From NCBI GenBank assembly GCA_002713555.1, contig PATG01000066.1:1-13674 (forward strand): a stretch of DNA of 13,674 nt. The letters run 5' to 3'. This document shows, piece by piece, positions 8,884 through 13,674 of the stretch (position 1 is its first letter; every line of letters begins with the position of its first letter). The position numbers were made by a program, and so were the translations under genes. The notes below the pieces were generated by a model, which searched no databases, was not told the origin of the DNA, and saw only the letters and a list, made by a program, of their open reading frames with translations. The stretch comes from Planctomycetaceae bacterium (GTDB lineage: Bacteria > Planctomycetota > Planctomycetia > Pirellulales > Lacipirellulaceae).

Positions 8884-8911
8884 TTGACTATTGTTTGGGC
8901 AGTGAAACAAT
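8884..8911 (+). promoter_or_regulatory. Possible trpF promoter with an inverted repeat
   Basis: TTGACT (8884-8889) and AACAAT (8906-8911), 16 nt apart, form a fair -35/-10 pair ahead of trpF. A perfect inverted repeat, ATTGTTT (8890-8896) and AAACAAT (8905-8911) around an 8-nt spacer, fills the interval, where an operator would sit. This is judged by eye and no regulator is known. Confidence 0.3.
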
Positions 8912-8950
8912 GAAGTACTGGCCAAAACGTATTTTCTTAGTGGAAATAAA

Positions 8951-9607
8951 GTGTTTCGAATAAAGATTTGTGGTGTTACCTCGGTTGCCGATGCGCAGAG
9001 AGCCTTCGATGCAGGCGCTGATGCAATTGGCCTCAATTTCTATCCAGGTAGCTCTCGCTTTGTGTCCGTCGAGAAAGCCCGATCCATTACGACTAAAATA
9101 TCCAGTGCAATCGGTGTATTCGTTAATTCCACGGCCGCCGAAATTAACCAGATTGCTTCTGAGGTGGCTTTGCAAGGAGTTCAATTGCATGGTGACGAAC
9201 CGCCAGGCTTACTTGCTGAGATTGATCCTGCTTTGGTGCTTGTCCGTGCCTACACATTAGGGTCCCATGGTCTTGCCGGTATTGCTGAGAGTCTCAATGC
9301 ATGCAGAAGGGCAGGACGTATGCCAGCAGCCGTTCTGATTGATGCTGCCGTTGAAGGTCAGTTCGGAGGGACGGGGCAAACTGCGGATTGGGAACAGCTC
9401 AACGACTATCCAAGACACCTTGGCGAAATTCCGCTGGCATTGGCAGGAGGGCTCAATCCCAAGAACATTGGTGCGGCCATTCGCAAAGTTCAACCGCATG
9501 CAGTCGATGTAGCCAGTGGTGTCGAAAGCTCGCCTGGAGTGAAAGATCCTGTAAAGCTAAGGTCTTTTATTAATGCTGCTCAAGCTGCTTATGAAGAAAT
9601 CAAGTGA
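8951..9607 (+). CDS. trpF: Phosphoribosylanthranilate isomerase
   Basis: Catalyses the Amadori rearrangement of N-(5'-phosphoribosyl)anthranilate to CdRP in tryptophan biosynthesis; a cytoplasmic (beta/alpha)8 barrel. The 218 residues match the family length. Seen: KICGVT at 5-10 with the catalytic Cys7, LNFYPGSSRFV, VQLHGDE, the general-acid Asp131 in VLIDAAVEGQFGGTG, and the phosphate-binding segments LAGGLNPKN and DVASGVESSPGVKD. The start is the GTG at 8951, which gives the conserved N terminus directly; the Shine-Dalgarno is weak. The gene stands alone, away from other trp genes, as is common where the pathway is dispersed. It ends in TGA, with 230 bp before ahcY. Confidence 0.96.
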   Translation: MFRIKICGVTSVADAQRAFDAGADAIGLNFYPGSSRFVSVEKARSITTKISSAIGVFVNSTAAEINQIASEVALQGVQLHGDEPPGLLAEIDPALVLVRAYTLGSHGLAGIAESLNACRRAGRMPAAVLIDAAVEGQFGGTGQTADWEQLNDYPRHLGEIPLALAGGLNPKNIGAAIRKVQPHAVDVASGVESSPGVKDPVKLRSFINAAQAAYEEIK

Positions 9608-9708
9608 TCAGTGGGCGGCGTCCATTCTCCAGCAACACAGGGGCAATCTTCACCCATACAAGTATCTTGCCACAGACGGGCATCACAGTTTAGAATTAAT
9701 AGGATCGT

Positions 9709-9714
9709 TATAAT
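9709..9714 (+). promoter_or_regulatory. Candidate -10 box of the ahcY promoter
   Basis: A perfect TATAAT lies 124 bp before the ahcY start. No good -35 is found at 16-18 nt (CAGTTT-like only). If it is used, the transcript has a leader of about 117 nt, which contains the structure at 9745-9794. Confidence 0.3.
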
Positions 9715-9744
9715 CGACAAATCTTAGTCCTTTGGCACTGCCTG

Positions 9745-9794
9745 GGACGTTTGCTGCTTGGGGCGTTCATGGGTGTCCTCCGGATGCCCCGTCC
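9745..9794 (+). promoter_or_regulatory. Structured ahcY leader, possible cis-regulatory RNA
   Basis: GGGGCGTTC (9760-9768) and GGATGCCCC (9782-9790) can pair over nine positions (two G-U) around a 13-nt loop. GGAC (9745-9748) and GTCC (9791-9794) can close a stem outside it. The structure ends about 27 nt before the ahcY Shine-Dalgarno. It lacks the conserved blocks of the SAH riboswitch as I know them, so no class is assigned. Confidence 0.3.
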
Positions 9795-9837
9795 ATCAAG
9801 TTTTTTGAAGCCAAGTTATTGAAGGAGTTTACCCGTC

Positions 9838-11196
9838 GTGGCCCAAGTTGAAATACAGCTTACCTACAAAGTATTGGATTGCACACCTGAAGAGTTCGAA
9901 CGTCTGGCTGCCTGGGGTCGCAAGGAAATCTCACTTGCAGAAAACGAAATGCCAGGACTCATGGCATTACGAAAAAAGTATGGTGCCGACAAGCCTTTGG
10001 CCGGATCTCGCATTGCTGGCTGCTTGCACATGACCATTCAGACGGCTGTCCTGATTGAAACACTGGCAGAACTTGGTGCTGAGGTCACCTGGAGCAGTTG
10101 CAATATTTTCTCCACGCAGGACCACGCCGCGTGTGCCATTGCCAAGGCAGGCTACCCTGTGTTTGCCTGGAAGGGTATGAGCGAAGCGGAATTTGATTGG
10201 TGCATTGAGCAGACCCTAACGGCGTTTCCTGCTGGCAAACCTCTGAATATGATTCTCGATGATGGTGGCGATCTGACCGCCATGGTCCACGACAAATTCC
10301 CTGAATTGTTGGAGGACATTCGAGGTCTCAGCGAAGAAACGACCGCTGGCATTCATCGCCTGGAGGTTCTCAATCGAGAGGGCCGACTGCAAGTCCCAGC
10401 AATCAATGTCAATGACAGTGCCACCAAGAGCAAATTTGACAATCTCTATGGGTGCCGTGAGTCATTGGCGGACGGTGTCAAGCGAGCGACCGATATCATG
10501 TTGGCTGGCAAAGTGGCTGTCGTTTGCGGCTATGGAGATGTCGGCAAAGGATGTGCCCACAGCTTGCAGCGCTATGGCTGTCGCGTGTTGGTTACGGAGA
10601 TTGATCCGATCAATGCCTTGCAAGCGGCCATGGAAGGATTTGAAGTAACTACGATGGCAGAGGCCAGTCTGGAAGGAAACCTCTTTGTAACAACGACTGG
10701 CAACAAAGACATCATCCTTGGCGAGCATATGTCGCAAATGTCGAACGACGCGATCCTATGTAATATTGGTCATTTTGATACAGAGATCGATATAGCCTGG
10801 CTAGAAGCAGAAGTCGAGGCAGGTCGGGTAACCAAGGACGAAATTAAACCATCTGATATTGGGGCCGTTGATCGTTACACATTCGCAAAGACCAAAAAAT
10901 CAGTAATCATCCTGGCCAAGGGGCGCCTGGTGAATCTGGGCTGTGCGACAGGGCATCCCAGCTTTGTGATGAGTACATCATTTACCAATCAGGTACTCGC
11001 TCAAATAGAACTGTGGAAGAACAGCGCCGATTACAAAGTCGAGGTTGTTCGTCTGCCAAAACGACTTGACGAAGAAGTGGCCCGTTTGCATCTAGATAAG
11101 TTGGGCGTCCAACTCACGAAGCTCACGCAAGAACAGGCTGATTACATCGGCGTACCCGTTGAGGGGCCTTATAAGTCCGACCATTATCGGTACTAA
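9838..11196 (+). CDS. ahcY: S-adenosylhomocysteine hydrolase
   Basis: Splits S-adenosylhomocysteine to adenosine and homocysteine with a tightly bound NAD+, relieving product inhibition of methyltransferases; cytoplasmic, normally tetrameric. There are 452 residues, within the family range. Seen: [16 protein letters not shown] and [14 protein letters not shown] in the substrate domain, D141-D142 in the DDGGDLT motif, the SEETTAG segment, the catalytic and NAD set K197, D201, N202 and C206 in [14 protein letters not shown], the dinucleotide-binding GYGDVGKG at 231-238, GHFDTEID and the invariant C terminus [10 protein letters not shown]. The start is the GTG at 9838, with a strong GAAGGAG 10 nt upstream. 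The gene is a single unit. A leader structure may regulate it, and a terminator follows the TAA. Confidence 0.98.
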   Translation: MAQVEIQLTYKVLDCTPEEFERLAAWGRKEISLAENEMPGLMALRKKYGADKPLAGSRIAGCLHMTIQTAVLIETLAELGAEVTWSSCNIFSTQDHAACAIAKAGYPVFAWKGMSEAEFDWCIEQTLTAFPAGKPLNMILDDGGDLTAMVHDKFPELLEDIRGLSEETTAGIHRLEVLNREGRLQVPAINVNDSATKSKFDNLYGCRESLADGVKRATDIMLAGKVAVVCGYGDVGKGCAHSLQRYGCRVLVTEIDPINALQAAMEGFEVTTMAEASLEGNLFVTTTGNKDIILGEHMSQMSNDAILCNIGHFDTEIDIAWLEAEVEAGRVTKDEIKPSDIGAVDRYTFAKTKKSVIILAKGRLVNLGCATGHPSFVMSTSFTNQVLAQIELWKNSADYKVEVVRLPKRLDEEVARLHLDKLGVQLTKLTQEQADYIGVPVEGPYKSDHYRY

Positions 11197-11252
11197 GGAA
11201 AATTGGTACTAAGAACGCTTGCGTTTAGAGATCTCATATTTGCAATGCTATC

Positions 11253-11268
11253 AGCCGGCGGCTTTTTT
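11253..11268 (+). terminator. Terminator of ahcY
   Basis: AGCC (11253-11256) and GGCT (11260-11263) form a short GC stem with a GGC triloop, running directly into six T (11263-11268). It lies 57 nt after the ahcY stop. The stem is short, so efficiency is uncertain. Confidence 0.45.
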
Positions 11269-11443
11269 ATAGTGGAAAGACCATCCTTACTTGCCCCAAG
11301 ACACAGAATAAAGATGCTTCCAGAGGTCTCCTGAGTGGGGAGCATTGACCAGGAATCTCTAGAAAAGCTTGTGTTGATCTGGCCCCCGGGCTAAATTGGC
11401 GCAAATATTTTCAGGGTAATGTCGTGTTCTAACGGGAGAAACG

Positions 11444-12045
11444 ATGCCCAAATTTCTTGTCCAGATTGTCAGAAGCAGGATCCGCAACTGGTCAGGTAGC
11501 TACCTGCAAAGGGTGTGGTAAAAAATTTCGCGTAGGCAAATTCAAGCCCACGGGCAAGAGGGCATCGAGCCCCGCTACGGCCAGGGTAGACGCAGGGTCT
11601 CAATCTCGGGTGGGATCTATGGCTCAGGTTGGGTCTAAGTTCCAAGTGGGGGCTAAAGCGAGTCAAAGGCCAGGTGCCAAAGTATCCGCTCGGGCCTCCA
11701 GTTCTCCTGCTACACGCACTCCCGAATCCGATGACGCATTCTGGGATGAGGCTGTCGTAAGTAATAAAGCGGCCGCAACTCCGGGTGGGTCTGGAACAAA
11801 GGTCCGTCCATTCGGCCTCAGGATTCATCCCAAATTCGACATCCAGTTATAATCCTGATCGGGATAAAGCGAGTAATGCCAAGAAACCCAAGAAGAAAAA
11901 GAAAAAACGGGGTGGTGTTAAGTGGGGTGCAGATTGGGGAAAAGTGGGTGGTGGGCTGGCCACTTTCTTGATTGCAGGTGCCATAACTTTTGGACTTCTG
12001 GTTACATTAGGACGCATTTTTTCTGGCCGGCAGGGATTGCTGTGA
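11444..12045 (+). pseudogene. Zinc-ribbon, low-complexity, single-TM protein gene, frameshifted
   Basis: The pieces of one protein lie in three frames. ATG at 11444 gives MPKF. The next frame from 11455 gives SCPDCQKQDPQL before TAG (11497). A third frame from 11490 gives GQVATCKGCGKKFRVGKF, completing a CxxC...CxxC zinc ribbon, then a Ser/Ala/Gly-rich stretch ending at 11852. A fourth piece, in the second frame, runs from about 11790 to 12045 with a poly-Lys segment (KKPKKKKKKR) and one transmembrane helix (LATFLIAGAITFGLLVTLG). The first two junctions each look like loss of one base in a homopolymer (TTTT to TTT at 11453-11455, GGG to GG near 11490). The third is a net +1 (or -2) somewhere in 11770-11830. 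GGGAGAA precedes the ATG. The layout recalls planctomycete zinc-ribbon membrane proteins of unknown role. Decay or base-calling error are both possible. Confidence 0.65.
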
Positions 12046-12046
12046 T

Positions 12047-12066
12047 GGGCCTGATCACGGCCCTTT
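12047..12066 (+). terminator. Weak hairpin after the zinc-ribbon/TM gene
   Basis: GGGCC (12047-12051) and GGCCC (12059-12063) pair around TGATCAC, two bases after the TGA, and are followed by only three T. Its place fits a terminator; the short T run makes it doubtful. Confidence 0.35.
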
Positions 12067-12153
12067 CAGGGCTAATAGCCGAGGAAGGAATTTGGTAGAA
12101 TCCGTATCAGCAGGATCTAGGACGGATGTATTGGTTGCCCACAAGATGTTTGT

Positions 12154-12195
12154 CTGAGGTGGCGACAGGTCTACCTGAGGTGGCGATTGGGTCTT
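12154..12195 (+). repeat. Two-copy 21-bp tandem repeat
   Basis: CTGAGGTGGCGA occurs at 12154-12165 and again at 12175-12186, exactly 21 bp apart. The following bases are only partly alike. It lies 53-94 bp before the DUF1015 start. Its role is unknown. Confidence 0.5.
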
Positions 12196-12218
12196 TTTGT
12201 CCTGCACTTACCAACTAT

Positions 12219-12228
12219 CCCCCCCCCC
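12219..12228 (+). repeat. C10 homopolymer before the DUF1015 gene
   Basis: Ten consecutive C end 20 nt before the ATG at 12248, in the leader or promoter of that gene. Tracts of this length are slippage-prone. Confidence 0.7.
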
Positions 12229-12247
12229 TTATACCCTTAGAAGATCT

Positions 12248-13624
12248 ATGCCCCAAATATCTGCCTTCCGAGGAGTACGTTACGATTTGGGCCACGTTGG
12301 CTCCCTCAGTGATGTGATTGCTCCTCCATACGACGTAATTGACTCGGATCTCCAGGAGCAGCTCCTGGCACAAAGTACCTATAACTGCACTCGGCTAATA
12401 CTCGGCCAGGATGAACCAGAGGATGACCAGCACAACAATCGATACACGCGCGCAGCAAAGTACTTTAAAAATTGGCAACGTGATGGCGTGCTCTATGCAG
12501 AGAGCGACCCAGCCTTATACGTCTATCATCAAGAGTTTACTGAGGCGGGGCAGCAGTTCCTGCGTCGGGGCTTTATGTGTCGGACCCAGCTAGAACCTTT
12601 TGGCGAAGGTAATATACATCCTCATGAAGAGACCCACAGTGGAGCCAAGGCAGATCGTCTCAAGCTTTGGCAAAACACCAAAGCAAATATGAGCCAGATT
12701 TTTGGTTTGTATCCAGATCAGGAGAATACTGCTCAGGAATTGTTGGAAGAATCAATTGTTGGAGATACTCCCTTGGAGGCAACAGACCACCTAGGGGTGA
12801 AACATCGCATTTGGCCAGTGACAGACATTGGAGTGATTGCCGCTGTAACGGCTGCCATGGCGGACAAGCCTGTTTATGTTGCAGATGGCCATCACCGTTA
12901 CGAAACGGCTTGTAACTATCGCGATCAGGTAGCAGCGGAGCATGCCCAGCAGGGCAAATCGTTTGATCTCCAGCATCCAGCCAACTTTGTGCTGATGATG
13001 TGTGTCTCGATGAGTGACCCTGGCATGATCGTGTTGCCAACGCATCGCTTGTTTCGTGGTTTAGCGCCTTTAACCTCTCAGGAGTTATGCGACAAACTAG
13101 GCAACTGCTTTACAGCTACCACAGCCGGTGAGGGCCCTGATGAAGCACCCATGCTATGGGAAGAGATTGAGACGGAAGACGATCAGGCCACACTTGCTTT
13201 GTTCACAGCGGAGGACCAAAAGTGGACAACCGTTCGCCTGACGGCAACTGGTCGTGAAAAGATGTCCGAGGTTGCACGGGAGTACTGTGGGGAATGGCAA
13301 GGTTTGGGTGTGAGCATCCTGCATCGCCTTATCGTCGAAAATCTACTCGCGGACACTCGCAGGAATGGGGCGAGCCTGCCTGCTCCCAAGTACGTAAGAT
13401 CCATCGAAGAGGTGGTTGAGGGACTTCACCATGGTGATGCGGTAGGTCGTGATCATACAGGGCAGGAAGGGTCCGGTGGTCGCTTTGAATTGGCCGCTCT
13501 GGTGATGCCTGCAACACTGGAACATATCCGAGCCATCAGCAACGCAGCAGAACGGATGCCTGCCAAGAGCACTTATTTCTATCCCAAGCTGCTCAGTGGA
13601 TTGGTATTTAATCCGTTAGAGTGA
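12248..13624 (+). CDS. DUF1015 family protein
   Basis: A 458-residue protein of the DUF1015 family, whose biochemical role is not established. Seen: the family N terminus MPQISAFRGVRYD with SDVIAPPYDVID shortly after, the central HPHEETHSGAKADRLKLWQ and SQIFGLYPD segments, the hallmark VYVADGHHRYETA (ADGHHRY at residues 212-218), then MMCVSMSDPGMIVLPTHRL and a C-terminal YFYPKLLSGLV. The DGHHR motif recalls that of the ParB/sulfiredoxin-fold serine kinases SerK and SbnI; that link is inference. The frame is open further upstream, with a TTG at 12197. I chose the ATG at 12248 because the conserved N terminus begins there and the upstream part crosses the C10 tract. The Shine-Dalgarno is poor. 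The protein is cytoplasmic, with no signal or membrane segment. A parS-like site starts 22 bp after the TGA. Confidence 0.88.
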   Translation: MPQISAFRGVRYDLGHVGSLSDVIAPPYDVIDSDLQEQLLAQSTYNCTRLILGQDEPEDDQHNNRYTRAAKYFKNWQRDGVLYAESDPALYVYHQEFTEAGQQFLRRGFMCRTQLEPFGEGNIHPHEETHSGAKADRLKLWQNTKANMSQIFGLYPDQENTAQELLEESIVGDTPLEATDHLGVKHRIWPVTDIGVIAAVTAAMADKPVYVADGHHRYETACNYRDQVAAEHAQQGKSFDLQHPANFVLMMCVSMSDPGMIVLPTHRLFRGLAPLTSQELCDKLGNCFTATTAGEGPDEAPMLWEEIETEDDQATLALFTAEDQKWTTVRLTATGREKMSEVAREYCGEWQGLGVSILHRLIVENLLADTRRNGASLPAPKYVRSIEEVVEGLHHGDAVGRDHTGQEGSGGRFELAALVMPATLEHIRAISNAAERMPAKSTYFYPKLLSGLVFNPLE

Positions 13625-13646
13625 TGCAAATGATAGGAACTCCACG

Positions 13647-13662
13647 CGTTTCACGTGGAACA
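13647..13662. other. parS: parS-like ParB-binding site
   Basis: The 16-mer CGTTTCACGTGGAACA matches the bacterial parS consensus TGTTTCACGTGAAACA at 14 of 16 positions. The core GTTTCAC/GTGGAAC is an imperfect palindrome, and both of its half-sites (GTTTCAC, GTTCCAC) occur in characterised parS sites. It lies in non-coding sequence just after the DUF1015 gene. parS loads the ParB-CTP clamp for chromosome segregation and usually lies near the origin and parAB. No parA or parB is visible before the window ends. Confidence 0.6.
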
Positions 13663-13674
13663 GTATGGGGAGTT

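Larger units (their letters stand above)
8538..8950. other. 413-bp spacer between the ATPase gene and trpF
   Basis: Both flanking genes read away from this spacer, so it must hold both promoters. It contains copy B of the intergenic repeat (8729-8778) and an inverted repeat next to trpF (8890-8911). An 83-codon plus-strand open stretch at 8560-8811 starts close to the divergent ATPase promoter region and runs through the repeat. It shows no recognisable domain, and I do not call it a gene. Nothing else is seen. Confidence 0.6.

Noticed and set aside
9721..9837. SAH riboswitch ahead of ahcY
   Set aside because: The leader folds, but I cannot find the conserved sequence blocks of the SAH riboswitch; reported only as an unclassified structure.
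13641..13659. Terminator hairpin after DUF1015 (TCCACG/CGTGGA)
   Set aside because: No T run follows. The symmetry is largely a by-product of the parS-like palindrome, which explains the sequence better.

Overview
This 13.7 kb window reads as bacterial chromosome, most likely from a planctomycete of the Pirellulales type. That assignment is inferred from the gene content: a PEP-CTERM surface protein, an ExeA-like ATPase with a long low-complexity tail, a CxxC zinc-ribbon/poly-Lys/single-TM protein, scattered single-gene transcription units and long intergenic spacers. No marker gene settles it. There is no phage, insertion sequence, CRISPR array or rRNA. Most genes are housekeeping.

Layout. 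Positions 1-168 hold the 3' end of an unrecognised plus-strand gene. A minus-strand block follows: a PEP-CTERM exported protein (440-967) with a good terminator just beyond it, a CAT-anticodon tRNA (1132-1205, probably the lysidine-modified tRNA-Ile2), and acetyl-CoA synthetase acs (1284-3239). An aldo/keto reductase (3480-4670) is divergent from acs. It converges, 23 bp apart, on a group-III type 6-phosphofructokinase (4694-5908, minus). Further minus-strand genes are a DPM1-like GT2 glycosyltransferase (6175-6942) and an ExeA/GspA-like AAA ATPase (7032-8537) interrupted by one in-frame TAG right after Walker B. The plus strand then carries trpF (8951-9607), ahcY (9838-11196, with a structured leader), a frameshifted zinc-ribbon/TM gene (11444-12045) and a DUF1015 gene (12248-13624). 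A near-consensus ParB-binding parS site lies at 13647-13662.

How it fits together. acs, pfk, trpF and ahcY are separate core-metabolism units (acetate activation, glycolysis, tryptophan synthesis, methyl-cycle recycling). The PEP-CTERM protein, the polyprenol-phosphate sugar transferase and the ExeA-like ATPase could all serve cell-envelope or secretion functions, but they do not form one operon here.

Most interesting points: (i) the parS-like palindrome beside DUF1015, whose DGHHR motif recalls the ParB/Srx fold; (ii) two genes with lesions (one amber codon; at least three frame changes) among intact neighbours; (iii) a related ~50 bp intergenic repeat in two spacers; (iv) the ahcY leader, which folds but does not match the SAH riboswitch.
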